From Brasenia schreberi (Eukaryota > Streptophyta > Magnoliopsida > Nymphaeales > Cabombaceae), in contig JAYKKT010000047.1 of assembly GCA_036023115.1 (NCBI GenBank), positions 2,596,501-2,660,500 on the forward strand: 64,000 bases of DNA, read 5' to 3'. The notes below the pieces were generated by a model. That model ran no database searches. It was not told the origin of the DNA and saw nothing but the letters and a program-made list of their open reading frames with translations. This document shows, one piece after another, positions 46,837-59,846 of the stretch; position 1 is the first letter of the stretch, and each line of letters begins with the position of its first letter. The translations under genes were made by a program, and so were the position numbers.

Positions 46837-48540
46837 CGTATATATAATATCTGTGTGAAATTGCCTTCATATCATGCACATCTCGGGGGATTGCGACCTT
46901 TGATGTAAGATCCTTAGAATTCGCTAAGGGTCCCATGCTTTTATAAGATTGCAGGATCCAGCTTGAGATCTTGACAACTATGGGTTCATTGCATATTTTT
47001 GAGCTACTTTCAGATGATGTACCCAAACTCGGAAAAAAGAATGCATTTCTCCAAAAAGCTCCGCTAATTTTGCAAATCCAGTTAACAAAGGAATAGTAGA
47101 GTGGAAGGGTGAACGTATACCCCCATTCCGCAAAGCTATATGAGAATACGAGAGGTTCTTCTTTTGGTGAATAAGAATATGAGAGTTTCTGTCAGAGAAA
47201 AAATGACAATAATTCGCGGGCGCGCACAGACACCCCCATACAATCACACACACAAAATTGTGATGAGAGTAAACTTACAATTAGTAGGAACCCGTCACCA
47301 AATCAACCTCATTAAGCTCTAACTCGATAGGAAAAGCTCTTGTAATAGTCATTACATCGAAAGCAAAGTCTCTGTGAACTGTATTCAGAACTCTTAAACA
47401 ATCACATAGAATTAACATTACGAAGAAACGACATGCACACATAAGGTTTCCTCAATCCGTGTCGAACGAAAACCAAGAAATCATTTCATTTTTCTTCATC
47501 GTGAAAGGGAAGAAAACAGCCAGATTTCACATTTACCTTTATATTGTCTGCAAAGAATGATCTTGTTAGCAGCGTCTCCTGGGATCGAAGGAGAGAGGGA
47601 TTCAAGCGGCTTGCATCTGGAACTGGAGGAGATCAAGCAATTGTCTGCACAAACATGGTTGATGAGCGAAAACTACAGAAGCTTAATTTTCCGATGAGGT
47701 GTCTCCTTCTAGAAAGGAGAGGAGAGAGCATGCACGGTAAGGGCCGGCCAGGTGCTGGACGAAGCGACTCACACGTTGGAACAAGTCGAGAAAACCCAGC
47801 AATGTAAGGAAGCCAGATTTATACGGCTTTCACCTCAGCGAAACGAAGGGAAAAGGAAGCTAGGATCACATGATCCACCGCAGCTTTTACCACTACAACT
47901 TTCGGCTTTCGTTTAAAGAAAACACATACTTTTTGTATACTATTTTCTACAAAAATAAATAAGTTGAGGTGGCAGTTTCTGATCCGAAGCAACAATTTGA
48001 CCCGTTTCTGACCCAAAAGGTTTGAATCCGGGTTGGTATTCAGCAACCCAGACTTTATCTGGATCGACAGAAGAAACACGAAAAATTAACTAGACAACCC
48101 AGGTCAATGGAGCTATTTGCACAATTTTATTATTGTTGTAATCATCCCTTTATCATTAAAAGATAAGACAAACATATAAAACAAAGAATCAAAGCCTCTA
48201 ATTTCGACGAACACCACCATTAATAAGTAGTGTCATCATCAAATTATAGTCTGTGATGTGCTGGTTTGCTGATTCATGATGCACAAAGGGATCAAATAAT
48301 GAGTTCTACATTGGCAACTCTTTTGATGTATTTGCCTCATTGAAAAGGATAGGAAGTTAGGTTTGAGTCCCCTCCATTGATAGATCGAGTTTCCTAATGT
48401 TGACGTCTTCAGTCATTTTGCTGACTAATATTTTCAAAGCTAATTCAGCAATTCCAATAACAGAAATCTTATTTCACTCTCACTCCAATAGAAACAAACA
48501 GTACTTGACTAAGTGCTTCCTCCTTCAATAATTCTAAAGA
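46289..48540. other. Upstream region of BT4-type gene; simple repeats
   Basis: Immediately upstream of the BT4-type start is a GA/CT run (46289-46308). Further up are a run of 22 C (46518-46539), (TG)n at about 46658-46672, and (TA)n(TG)n at 46780-46834. An 87-codon plus-strand frame at 47544-47807 has no recognised domain. No second gene is supported. Confidence 0.45.
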
Positions 48541-48628
48541 TGTCAAAATGGGCACCATCGACTCACTTTCAAAGGAAGGTCGTATGGCTTGGTCCCTCCG
48601 GTTATTTAGAGTTTTCTTATTGTTTTTT

Positions 48629-48722
48629 TTATGTTATAATAGGAGCCCAAAGCCTAACACACACATGCACTCTCTGACAATCGAACTCCCCACCAGTGCC
48701 CTGCCGGTCCTCTTGCAGTTTG
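48629..48722 (-). mobile_element. tRNA-derived SINE (family B), partial
   Basis: TTTTTTTTATGTTATAATAGGAGCC start with reverse B box ACAATCGAACTCCCCACC. The A box is eroded. Confidence 0.55.
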
Positions 48723-49063
48723 ATCTTATTGTTATTTACAAATACGTTTTCTGCCTTCTCATGTAGACGTTGAGGGAAACGGCCATGCCTACGCGAAATC
48801 CATTTCTTGACGTGGAGAGGCTCGTACCGTCGATATCATCTAGGAACCCATTGGGTACGTATGAGCTCAACTTTATTCATTCAACAGTGCGATTATTTGA
48901 GAGTAGAACCATATGTCAATGAGATTGAACAGGTGTCAGTGATTCAATAAGAGGTAGGGGAAGTTACACACTGACGGCTAAGATCCTACGTCGTACCTCA
49001 TTTGAGATATGATGGACATCTTTGCTTGGCATTCCCCCACGCCATCCTACACCTAGTCGAACG

Positions 49064-49065
<2 letters not shown>

Positions 49066-49117
<52 letters not shown>

Positions 49118-49118
49118 G
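49066..49118. repeat. (CT)n(TA)n microsatellite
   Basis: TCTCTC run of about 30 bases followed by a TA run of about 22 bases, the same composition as at 42161-42235. Confidence 0.95.
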
Positions 49119-49169
49119 AGAAAGGAGGGGAGAAGAAAGGAAACCGAACATGAACAATGGCTTCAAGAT

Positions 49170-50060
49170 AGTGGTGTTCAGGGAACCATCAATAACCTAA
49201 CCAAACCGCTATCGGTTCAGTTCCATGTCTTATCTGGCATTTTGGTTCGGTTGGGTACACGGTTCTAATGTTGGAGCCAAATCATGAGAATCAAATTGAA
49301 CTGAACCATTATATATACACATTATATAAGGTTATAAATTTATATATAATCTTATAAGTTTACATGTTTATGTATATGAATTTTATAACCTTATAATCTG
49401 GATAAGGTTTATATATGAGTTTTATAACCTTATATACATGTAAAAGGTGGACCCTATATTCAAATAATCTTATGACATAATACATTGTATTTAGTAAAAT
49501 CCTTAAGTTAATAGAACAAAATCCTTAAATTAATACAATTGTGGTTCATAATCGAATCAAACGAGAACCAGAAGTTCAGTTTGATTTGGGCCTGGCCATA
49601 GCGCGGTTGAGTTTGGTTCTCTAGATGTTGAGAACCAAACCTAGACGCTTGGTTCGAGTTTAGAACCCAACTAATCAAGAACGCCCCCTACTTAAGGGTC
49701 CTTTTTTTAATTCTTTAATGTTTAATATATTTTCTACCTTTAAACTATAACTGAATCATAATGTACCTTGAACCACAACCAAAACCTGTGAAACCAGAAT
49801 CGGAGGAGGGCTTGATTTCTATCTAGAGGAGAATCGAACCAGAACCAATGGCTTCAAGGTCTTTTTTTTATTATATTTAATATATTTTCTACTTTTTTTT
49901 ACTAAAACAGGAAAAAGGGAATCATAATATACCTTAAACCAAAAGCAGAACCCATGAAACCAGAATCAGAGGAAGGAGGTTCAGTCACCATTCCAGGTTT
50001 TAGTGGAACTGGAACTGTCAGTCCCGGTTTACCCAAAACCGGATTAGTCTATATCCGAGG
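49170..50060. repeat. GGTTC/GAACC repeat relics
   Basis: AACCAAACCGCTATCGGTTC, GGTTCGGTTGGG, GAATCGAACCAGAACC and AGTGGAACTGGAACTG motifs mark old copies of the GGTTC repeat. They are interleaved with TATATA/TTATAA-rich DNA. No coding function. Confidence 0.45.
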
Positions 50061-50807
50061 AGGATTAGAAGGTGTACTAGTTAGATTCGGTCACATGATA
50101 TCTCCATGTTTATCATTTGACATACGATGGACATATCTTTTATTTTTATTTTTTATTTTTTGTGGTATAATTCCTTGACCATTTCAGTTTGTTGATAATT
50201 CTATTGCATGTTCAGGGACGACGTGGCAGCTATTATACAGAAAGTGGTGCATGTTTAAATCGCTTTCCAGATTGTTTTGTCCGCAATCTGAAGTCATTCA
50301 AGATGATCCATGTTTTTGAAGGAATGAACGAAGAGATGCTGTTCATAACGACGTTGCTTGAGAAGGGAGAAGACCTGCAATCCGTTGAGGTAACTACGAA
50401 GAGATGCGCCGTCGTATTCGTTCAAAGCTGAAGAAGGTGCCAGCGATGTCCGATTGTGTCAAGATTGTCGTTTCCTGCGATTTCAACTCTCATAATAGCA
50501 AGTTTCTAATTTGATGAATTTGGAAGTCCTCTTCTAATATTATATTCTCAAAGCAATTAGATTCAATTTCTTGACAGATTTATTTATTTATTCCGAAGAT
50601 ACATGCATCCAAGGCCAGAAGTTGTTGTCTTTCCCTTTCACTTACTGGTTTTTATTCTCTTTATTCAATTATTCAGTAAATTTAATTACTTTGAAATTCT
50701 ATAATAGGGAATGAGGATATAAATGGTTCAAATATTGTTCGGTTATTATTCTTAAGTAACAGAGAATCTTTTTAGAGCATTGGTTGAAATTTGCCACCTA
50801 ACGGCAA

Positions 50808-53763
50808 TCACAAAGACGCTTGCCTAAAAATATATGAAAGGTCAAAAGAAGAAAGATGGAAGGAGAAAAGAAAAAGAACCTTCTTGCGAAGATTGTCCAA
50901 ACACCGAGTTCTTGCTTTGCTTCCTCCATATCTTAACAATTGCTGTGCTTTCTACAATGTAAAAGAAGAAGGAAACAAACAATATTAGAAATACATTGGT
51001 TTCTGTATAAACAAAGGGCTTGTCGTGTAAGCAGTAACTTATTCCTGCACCATGACACAAGCATGTTATCCACAGAAAAAGACAAATATACAAGCCCAAC
51101 TTTCAAAATAGTACAAACTTTGAAAGCCCAGAAATAAAATGAGTTAACCAACCGAAAGTCAGGTCTTTTAAAGCCAAAATCTAAACAAACCCAACTTTCA
51201 AATTCATGAGCAGAGTGCATTTTCAAACTGGAAACTTCAGACAATCAGCAATGGCCGAGTATACCATAAATTTTGATGATTGAACCGTTAAAACCAAATG
51301 ACTCCAAACTGTACTGATATATCTTACCTTGGGGATATGAACATTTTGGTTTTTAAGGGGGCGTAACCAAAGACATCATGAAGAAATTTATTTTCCTCCA
51401 ATCAGAATTCCGTATGAATCTTATCATCTCCTGTCTTTCACAAATCAAGCAATGAGTGCTTTTGACGAATTTAACACAAAACCAAGAAGCCCAAATTAAC
51501 AAAGAGAGGTTAATCTCACCAGCACGTGAGTCTTGAATCCACCATCCAAGAATTTCACAAAGCTCGACTGTTAAGTTTAAATCAGTGTTCAGTAAGAATG
51601 AGATGCAAATATGTAGCACAACTTTGCCCATGTTGAAAGCTTCAATGAATCACCATGTTTAAATTTCATAGTTACTTCGGGAGCTTGACTTGACTGGAAT
51701 AGTAAGATTGGTTCAACATACAACTATACACAATTCAAGCAACCAAATTTCTGCAGTGTCTAAGAAATTTTTCATGCCAAAACTAAGAGAAATAATGCGA
51801 CACCTCCAGAAACTCGGACACAAGATGAAGTAAGTTCTGAGATGCTTTTCCAGCACAATCTTAGTTGCAAGCACTGGTACTTGATTTAAGGCCCTTTCCG
51901 GTAATGAACCAAAAGAAAAATCACTTTGTAGTTTCTCTTCAGTCCCATTAGTTCAACAATGTAAGTCACTTCTTGTCCAATAAGTTAATGTTGATGCCAG
52001 ATCACTTCCCATAATGAATCAAATTGATACCCACCATGTAGTTAGTTTCTGCATGATGCCCACAATTTCTGCAATGTAGCCATCCTAACGGTCACTTTTA
52101 TCTAGCAAGGATGACATGAAGGAAATATACCAGCATGATTTTCTCTGTGTAAAAGATACTTAGCATGGAATGCAATCTCTAAGAAAAGATGGATGCCAAA
52201 CAAGTGTTTCACGTGTGTAAACGTGAGAAGGAGCGATGTTTTAAGTTTTGGCGACACTATTTGAATTTACTGTTTTGTCTGTCGAGTTCAAACCTTTCCA
52301 GTCCCAATGAATTCAAATCACTTGCTTGCTTCTTAACAATGACTGTAGAATTCTTCTTGATTTTTTTCTATAACCAATATAGCATAAACTGATTATTGAG
52401 ACAAAGAGATCATCTGTTCTATGAAGAAAATGTATAGGACCTTTACTATTATATAATAGAAACTTCCAATTAAAGAGAAAAGATATATATTTTGAGTAGA
52501 TCCAGTAATGGGTTTCACCCGATAAATAAAAATTCATAGAAGAATTATAATGGTCACTCTGCTTTTATGCAGACTATTCCAATCTGGCAGACACATTAGA
52601 TTTTTATCCAGAATTCTAAGTCACAAGAAACACCAAATTTCAAACACCCACGTACCTATGTAGGAACTCAGAATTCTTGAATATATATTGACAACCATGG
52701 AGAAGCATATATTGAAGAGATGCAATTCACTGTTTGGTTGTGACCTGTAGGTGTTGATCCCTAGAAAAAAATTAAAACCAAGAATCAAATGCCTTAATGG
52801 TTCCTAAATAATATCCATGTAAAGATCACGATAGTAAACAGAAAAAGCAAGCTTACAGTTTCCATTTATGAGCAGCAATCTTCGATCCAGAAATGGTTGT
52901 GAGAAGGAATGACCAGGCAGAAATTGCTGCTGCTAGTAGACTAGATCTAAACCTTTTTGAGCAAAAGGCCTGTCAACAAAAGAACCCCATAAGTCAAGCA
53001 ATTTTCTGAATATTTCAGTGTGCCAAGTTTTCGTACTAGAGAAACTGATCGGTAAATCAATTGCCATAGAAGATCCAACGATCTATGGGTCTCATCAGCA
53101 TGATTACCGCCAACAAATGTGAGTATGGCAAGGGTATTTATTGCCTGAAAAGAATAATGAAAACTCGGATGAATGAAACAAAGAATGGCAGGGTGTATAT
53201 AGAAAACGATTATGTGAAGCAAACATACCGAAAGTCTTTTGTCAGTGTCTGTACCAGACAAAAGTATTTTTGAAAGGTGGGGAACGACTCTTCCAGTATT
53301 TCTGGTACTCCATGATAATCATTGATAGTGCTAGAGATCTGTCCTATGAGAAATCACATACAGTTAACAAGTAGCTTTGGAGTAATAGTTAAAATGTACT
53401 GCCTTATCCTGCACAAGTTCAATAATTTAAAGCTAGGATTTTACCAGGTTAAGAAAAGATTCAACTTGCCAGGAAAGAAAATTTAGTGAAAGAACCAGTT
53501 TTTGTTTCGAAATCATCATAATTTATTTAATGTCCATGAGCTGGCTATCTTTCTAACCAAGCAAAACTAGCATTTAACCTCAAAGACGACTCTGTTCATG
53601 CAACTTATGTTACCATCCATTTTGCAAATTACCGTTCAATATGGAAATCGCAGACACAATTCAAAAGGTGTTTCGGGTATAACCAAAGGCTTGTGAAGCT
53701 AAGACTGCTTCTGATGTTCCTTTCTTAATTGAGTTGACAAATTGGTGAAGCAATGTAAAGCAC
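50808..53763 (-). pseudogene. IFRD-family protein exons (interferon-related developmental regulator)
   Basis: Minus-strand exons in order: 53763-53684 (FTLLHQFVNSIKKGTSEAVL); 53343-53229 (GVPEILEE, then HLSKILLSGTDTDKRLS in another frame); 53144 to about 53030 (AINTLAILTFVGGNHADETH, LDLLWQLIY); 52969-52857 (FRSSLLAAAISAWSFLLTT); about 51850-51804 (NLLHLVSEFLE); 51567-51520 (SSFVKFLDGGFKTHVL); 51395-51328 (ENKFLHDVFGYAPLKTKMF); and a likely last exon 50951-50808 (KAQQLLRYGGSKARTRCLDN). This matches plant IFRD proteins, armadillo-like nuclear or cytosolic regulators linked to stress response. The second exon needs a one-base frameshift, and the middle exons (ISYLSTLLxKDD, RIAAGEAL) were not found. 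It is therefore probably a pseudogene or needs a corrected sequence. N-terminal exons upstream of 53763 were not recognised. Confidence 0.7.
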
Positions 53764-53769
53764 CTGCAA

Positions 53770-54480
53770 GGGGTTATGTTTGTTCAGATGCCAAACAAAT
53801 TAGAAAGATACATCTCTGTCAAAAAATAGCATTAAAGTTTATGATTCACTGCTTTCGTACAAAGGTGACGTGTATACGGTTTAGAAGGCATCAATAAGTC
53901 CCTTCAAGCCCTTTTCTCTTGTGGAAGTCTTTACAAAGATAGAACATCAATGAGTAATTATACATAAATGGATGACATTCAAGGACAGTTTGACAAAAAA
54001 TCACTCTTCTACAATAGAATAGAACCAACAGTCAGAGATTTTAATAATATTGATGCACAAGACAGCAGGCTTAAAAAAAAGTTCCTTCTAACTTTTTAAA
54101 ACTTTTCTCAGCCAAATTGCAAGCCCTTATGAATGAAAACTGAAAATTAAGCATAGGTCAGGTCATAAACTATTCCTAAAGAAGAAGAAACAAAGTTTTA
54201 ATCATGTATTTACCATATATCACCAAAATGTCGTTTTTAGACTAAAAAGTTGCAAAAGCTGTTAAGGTAATTAAAATGGCACGAACTTAGTGTGAGAACT
54301 CTGTTAGGAAGCAAGATGATCAAAATATATTTAATCATGAAATAACGAAGTTTTAAATTCTTCCAAGAACATCTCAGCTATTCTTTAGTTCTTTATAGTT
54401 TATACTAGTCATATATATACTTGCTACATTTTTTCTTGTATAAGCATCATATGTTTGTAGCACATATATGAAGCAATGAA
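53770..54480. other. Possible intron of the IFRD gene, nothing recognised
   Basis: AT-rich noncoding sequence upstream of the first recognised IFRD exon. No further exon could be identified. Confidence 0.35.
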
Positions 54481-54507
54481 TACAGACAGACAGACAGACA
54501 GACAGAC
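54481..54507. repeat. (ACAG)n microsatellite
   Basis: About six tandem CAGA units, directly before the 144-bp duplication. Confidence 0.95.
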
Positions 54508-54794
54508 ATCTATATAATGATATTCATCTACTTGTATCAAACAATGCAACCCACATTTGATGTACGTGTTTTTCCTTGCAAAGATTTCTAGGGAACTGCA
54601 ATCGCACTCCAGAAAAATGCAGGTTGTAGTTAGCGTATAATCAGAGGCTACATCTATATAATGATATTCATCTACTTGTATCCAAAATGCAACCCACATT
54701 TTTTAATGTCCGTGTTTTTCCTTGCAAAGATTTCTAGGGAACTGCAACCACGCTCCAGAAAAATGCAGCTTGTACTTAGCATATAATCAGAGGC
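54506..54794. repeat. 144-bp tandem duplication
   Basis: Unit 1 (54506-54649) and unit 2 (54650-54794) start ACATCTATATAATGATATTC and end TCAGAGGC. They differ by scattered substitutions and small indels, so the duplication is not recent. Confidence 0.9.
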
Positions 54795-57210
54795 CCCTAA
54801 TATTGTAACTGCATACGGGATCTAAAAGATGAAGTGAATGTTGTGATGCTGCAATGACTAGCACTGATGCATAGGAAAAATTAGAAGCTACAAAAAACTG
54901 ATAAGGAAAGCTGCCAGTATGAAATAATGGATCTTGTCTTTACACAATAACAGCAGATCCTTCAATCAGGTATCCTTTTCTATATGGTATGCCATGGAGA
55001 TACGTCACTCAGACTCCTAATACAAATATTACAAAATACAAGACCAAAGGACCACATTTCATGGGAACAGTCAACATGTGCCCCTAACTTCACATATTTC
55101 TTGTGCATTAATTTCTGTTTTGGGATTTTTTATCAATAACATATTCATTTCATCTAGAAAATTTGAATATACTACTTGATGTCTATAACCATGAACGTTT
55201 AGCAACACTATGCTATTCATGCTTTATTTCTCCTGGAGCGCATATTCCTCATTTTAAGTTATCAGATTTACCACCTAACGTTCGAATGACATGCATGAAA
55301 GAGAATTCAACTGAAGACCAATTGCTAATTGTGTTTCAAACTTGGTTCTGATGGATTATGACCGCACAGAGCATCCTAACAGTGGAACGTACGAAGTGTT
55401 TACATTTCCATATGCCATAGCTTATAGGGAACCGCTTTAGTAAAATAGTTCAAGGGTACAGTCAAGCCCCACAGAACTGGAACTCCTTTTTCACCTGTTC
55501 AAAGAGTTGTCACAAGCTCAGGCTCAAGAAAACCAAGTGATTAAATCATAAGAAGTTCCCGAGTGACTCAGCTTCTACGGATTCCGCAAGATGCTATACG
55601 CCAATAGAACAATACTTCCACATGGAACAGCTCCCTTTCAAATTATAAAAGTTAAATTGCGGATTCAGGCAACAAACAAAATGTGCACGTGCTAGCGTTA
55701 TCGATTTAAGGAATCAAGATTCCAGAAACATCTAGTGTTTTAGATGCTTATTAGATCGACCACATTTCATAAATACAAAGCTTACAATATACAAAAGTAC
55801 CGGACTGAAGCAGCCCCATATATACGGGCTAACTAGTGTTTGAGGCAAGCCCCTGATGCTGTAGACCAACCACCTCGCGCGATTAACGGCAATTTAGTGG
55901 ACGTTTCATTGTGCATTTGGTTACTACAACTGCAATGGGATGCGATCTTGCTTGAAATTCCAAGCCATTGAGATAGCAGGAAACCTTAGTATTCAAATGC
56001 AACACATTTTATAGTGTCCGTCCAAATACCACAGGTAGACCAAATATAAACTCCCACATATGTGAACCGTGAACGTAATTTAAAAAAGAAGAAGAAATCG
56101 ACAGGCTTGTATTCACGTTCAAAGGAATCAGCAACCATTTGGACGCATTCAAAAGCATAACGTGACTGATTACAGTCAGTTTTAGGGCTTCGTAACTTCA
56201 AAGAAGTTTCAGGTTTCCAATATACGTTCATCAGATTAGAAAGGATTAAGCAACTGGATCTAATATATTACAGAAGTGCCATGGAGAAAGGGTATAAGAA
56301 TACCGAAAACGAACGAAGGCGAAGGACATCCAACAACATGGCTCTGCTTTGCTTCGGAAAAGATTCAATGCAGAAAAATAGATGAGGAGTGGAAGGAAAC
56401 TTAGACGGGGTCCTACACAGACGGCATAAACGCATCCGAAAAACCTGACTTTGTCTTAACGCACATTTCATCGTTATCCTGAAAAATTCGCTCAACACGA
56501 CGACGAACTTCTATCTAAAACGAGAAAGGCTACATTATCACATCCATTTTCCAGCAAAACAGGCAAAAGAAATAGAATCGCAAGAATGCAAGAACACAGA
56601 GCTCTTCTTCTCATAAAGAGCGTTGTATCTCATAGCACAACCTTCCAACCAAAATACAAACAACTACGCTTTCACATCCTTTTTCAGTAAACGAGAGTAA
56701 AGACATAAACATCCCAAGGAATCGAAGAATTACCGAACATAAAGAGCGTGATAAAAGCGATGCCTTAACGAAAACAATAACCCCTTCATTGTCGCGTCCA
56801 TTTCAAGCAAAACAGAATGAAAATTAAAAAAAGTCTATGCTTACATTAATCCACGCCGAACGACTATCGTATTGATGCTTGTTGCTGTAGAAGTGACGAA
56901 GCCTTGCACACACGGGGGGGGTCTAGAGGAGAGAAACTTGTTAGAGAAGATAAGCAAAAGAAGAAAGGGGCTGATTGGCGTCTGTGAAGCCATTTATAGT
57001 ATGGCGATGGCTAACGAACTCGTCTGTACGGAAGGCGGGAGAATGGAAGTGCGTTGAAGAACGGATAGCGGGTCGGAAATGGATAAACCCAGATCCATTC
57101 ACGTAATTTATGGCGAAATTTACCTTCTCTTCAGCTGATCTTTGAACAATTGGCGAATAACTGCCTCAAATCGTTAACCTTTTCTGATAGGCTCAAAGCG
57201 AGCCACTGGT
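54795..57210. other. No confident gene; possible IFRD 5' region
   Basis: Several frames of 60-81 codons occur (plus 55163-55351; minus 55986-56231 and 56268-56498; plus 56872-57057) but none shows a family motif. CAAAACAGGCAAAAG and TTTCCAGCAAAACAGG-like segments recur near 56550 and 56805. The minus-strand leader of the IFRD gene may lie here. Confidence 0.35.
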
Positions 57211-57214
57211 TAGA

Positions 57215-58250
57215 CATGGCCGGTTCATAACCGGACCGGTGGTTTTAACCAGAACAAACCAAGTCCAAAACCGACTGCAACCAGAACCGATTAAACCGGA
57301 CTCGAAACCTTAACTGAACTCGGACCTGCTCTAGTTTGGTCACAGTTGCAACATTCAGGAAACCAGAACTGACGGTTCAAAACCATCGGTTTCGACATTT
57401 AATTACTTCTATAGGTAGTAACATAACTAGAATAGCATGATTCGTAACATCCATATGTGTCACATAAGCGAAACCGAGTCTTTTTCCCATATTAAGTGGG
57501 ACTTGGTACAGGGATTCTTAGTTGTATAGAGCTTGATCATGTGCCATATTAGCATTTAAGTTCATGAAAGAGTGATAATTCCATAAACAAGTTAAATCAA
57601 CCAGAAGCAACAATTTTCATATGCAATCATAAGCACCTCAATTTTTCTGTAATGAAAACTAAAAACTCCAAAACAGTTGTTTTAAACAATTGACTTGAAA
57701 GCACATGAAAAGTGATAAATGTTCTAAATTTAAAAAAAATAAAGTTTAAATCGGTGAAATTTTTTCAATTGGATATAAATCAGATCCAATATACACAAGA
57801 AGCAGATATAGAATCCGTTTCTCACAGAATTTCTTGAAAGGCAAATATTCAAGCCTTACTAAAATAATGGAGTTTGCTGCAAATCATGTTTGGACCACAC
57901 ACAGTGATCCAAAGCTCCACAGGTAGACCTTGCCAGTTCCATTGGAACCAGAAACCCGAACCTTATTGGTCCCCTTTGGTTCTGGTTCTATTGGTTTCAG
58001 GTTTAGTTTTGGATAACAGTTTCACAATGGTTCTGGTTCCAGTGTCATTTAAAAAAATTATAAAACAAAAGGTGGGATTTTAAAATGAGAAAAAAAATGA
58101 CTCGGAACTGTCAGTTCCGCTTCCAGTTTTACTTGGGCTTCCCCTATAGGTGGAAGCAGAACCAATCCATGGGGGTCCCTGGTCCAGGTTTGGTTTTAGT
58201 TCCAGTTCCGGCTCCCAGGTGATTTCAGAGATGAAGATCGGGACCAAGGG
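57215..58250. repeat. ACCGG/GGTTC-type repeats, at least two copies
   Basis: 57215-57400 begins TAGACATGGCCGGTTC and carries ACCGGACCGG and AACCAGAACCG motifs. 57930-58230 carries TTGGAACCAG, GGTTCTGGTTC and CCAGTTCCGGC motifs. They resemble non-autonomous hAT-like elements rich in GGTTC. Between them is AT-rich DNA without genes. Confidence 0.5.
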
Positions 58251-58259
58251 TTTGTTAGA

Positions 58260-58980
58260 TTTTATGTAAGAGAGATAATTAAACTGATAAATCAATTTTC
58301 ACAATTCAAGATGATTAGCCCCACCATGTTCTTTTCAAGCCGCTAGCACGTGCTATCTCATTTGAGTTGAATAGTATTCGGGTTCGGGTTGGATCATTTC
58401 AAAAGTTGACTCGAAGGCCTAAAAAATCTTCACATAAAACACAAAATCTTACGATGCAACCAACTTTTAAGCAGAGCGGTACTTATAAACCGGGTCTGCT
58501 ATATGCTATTCTGCCGACTGGCCATTTAGAGTATAAGCAAGACCATCCATCTTGGGGTTTTCACATCATATAATTGTAGAAGCTAGAGGTTTCTCCGGGG
58601 GATTTGGGTTTTGTGGGAGTCTCCGCCATGAACAATATATTCACTTCAGAGTTGAGTATATACATAATAGAGAGAACTAGAGATGTTAGACCGCTTCATG
58701 TGCTAGACTTTACTTGACTATCACTATGGCACGTTCATGTCGTACATATCGCACGTGCATTAAATGTATCGGTCTTTAGATAGATGAGGTGATTAATATT
58801 GCACATATGGTGGCAATAAATCCGCCCATTCACTTTGCATATTATGTGCATTAAATAGTATCGATTTTTATATCGATGTGGATGGGTGAGACGATATGCA
58901 CCACCCGTGTAATCACATAAACAATATGTATCGCCAAGCAAATTCTACAATAGGAGGTTGTCTAGCCGCTCTTAGCCTTA
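58260..58980. other. No gene seen
   Basis: Noncoding. It includes a pair of similar segments with GTGCATTAAATG...TATCG near 58755 and 58848, suggesting a small inverted or direct repeat around 58730-58930. Confidence 0.35.
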
Positions 58981-58982
58981 TA

Positions 58983-58987
58983 TATAT

Positions 58988-59065
<78 letters not shown>
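58983..59065. repeat. (TA)n microsatellite, about 80 bp
   Basis: Nearly pure TA run flanked by TTATATTATA and AAAGAGAGAG. The Ile-Tyr frames on both strands are by-products. Confidence 0.97.
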
Positions 59066-59067
<2 letters not shown>

Positions 59068-59688
59068 AGAGAGTTGCTTGACAACCTTTCATACTAGGCA
59101 TTACTTGATCACCGCAACAATTGGACGATAGTAATCAAAGCACTCATCTTAAACTATATTTGATGTGTATTAAATGGTCTCGAACCTCATACTTATGTTG
59201 ATATACAAGTCTATTTGTGTTGTTTGTTTGATCACACGGACTATGCACGTCGTCTAGAATAAGGAATGAGAAAGTGTCTAGCATCTCCAAGTTTCTCTCT
59301 CTATATATATATTATTCTTTCTTTAAAGATACGAAAGAGTCATGCTACGTGTGAGGCGGCACGTTATGTTTAATAAACGATTATTTGGCATCGTCAATTG
59401 TTTACTGTTATATGGTTGGGAATGGACCTTCACCACATCTTAAATTGTTTACTCCAACTCTGTAGAGTCTCGGGAAAATAAAGAAAAGATACGTGCTAAC
59501 ATGATATCTAGCAACGAAGGAAAAGGATTGATTAGTTCTTCCTGGCATTTTGTGGTCTCGTCTCTTTCATTTTCTTTAAATCTTTTTTATTAAATCTTTT
59601 ATTTTTATCTTGCATTGACACAACACCAACTTCTTGTAATAGTTTTCTCATGAAATGCCCATCACTATGAAACACCCACAAAATAGAA
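59066..59688. other. No gene seen
   Basis: AT-rich intergenic DNA with a small CTCTCTCTATATATATAT patch near 59295-59312. Confidence 0.45.
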
Positions 59689-59846
59689 CAGTGGTGGACC
59701 TAAAAACTCTTTTAAGGTGAGGCGTACTTGTATTTCGGGTAAGATATTTTTGTATTTTTATGTTCATTAAGTATTTGCATTTTTGTATATATTATGGCAT
59801 GCCTAAGAATTTTGCCTCACCATGCTCTAGAGTGGATCCACCACTC
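59689..59846. mobile_element. MITE with CAGTGGTGGA ends
   Basis: A unit of about 158 bases starts CAGTGGTGGACC and ends GTGGATCCACCACT, an inverted pair. The termini belong to the same CAGTGGCGGATCTA type seen at 13093-13264 and near 16037. Too small to code. Flanks show no clear target duplication. Confidence 0.6.

Larger units (their letters stand above)
48773..50514 (+). pseudogene. F-box/FBD-type protein remnant
   Basis: A possible exon at 48773-48853 (NPFLDVERLVPSISSRNPLG, then GTACGT donor) resembles the LRR-to-FBD join of plant F-box/FBD proteins. A better one starts after TTCAG at 50216: FPDCFVRNLKSFKMIHVFEG and MLFITTLLEKGEDLQSVE, typical of the FBD domain. It continues after a frame break near 50390 with RRRIRSKLKKVPAMSDCVKI to a stop at 50514. 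F-box/FBD proteins are SCF ubiquitin-ligase adaptors. The F-box itself is not found in the window, and the 1.4-kb gap holds a CT/TA microsatellite and GGTTC repeats. The family match is moderate and the gene is probably broken. Confidence 0.4.

Noticed and set aside
46697..47026. Minus-strand frame with His-Thr repeat
   Set aside because: Generated by the TG microsatellite.
47544..47807. 87-codon plus-strand frame upstream of the BT4-type gene
   Set aside because: Opposite strand to the gene, no recognised domain; most likely upstream noncoding DNA.
58896..59101. Ile-Tyr frames on both strands
   Set aside because: Translation of the long TA run.
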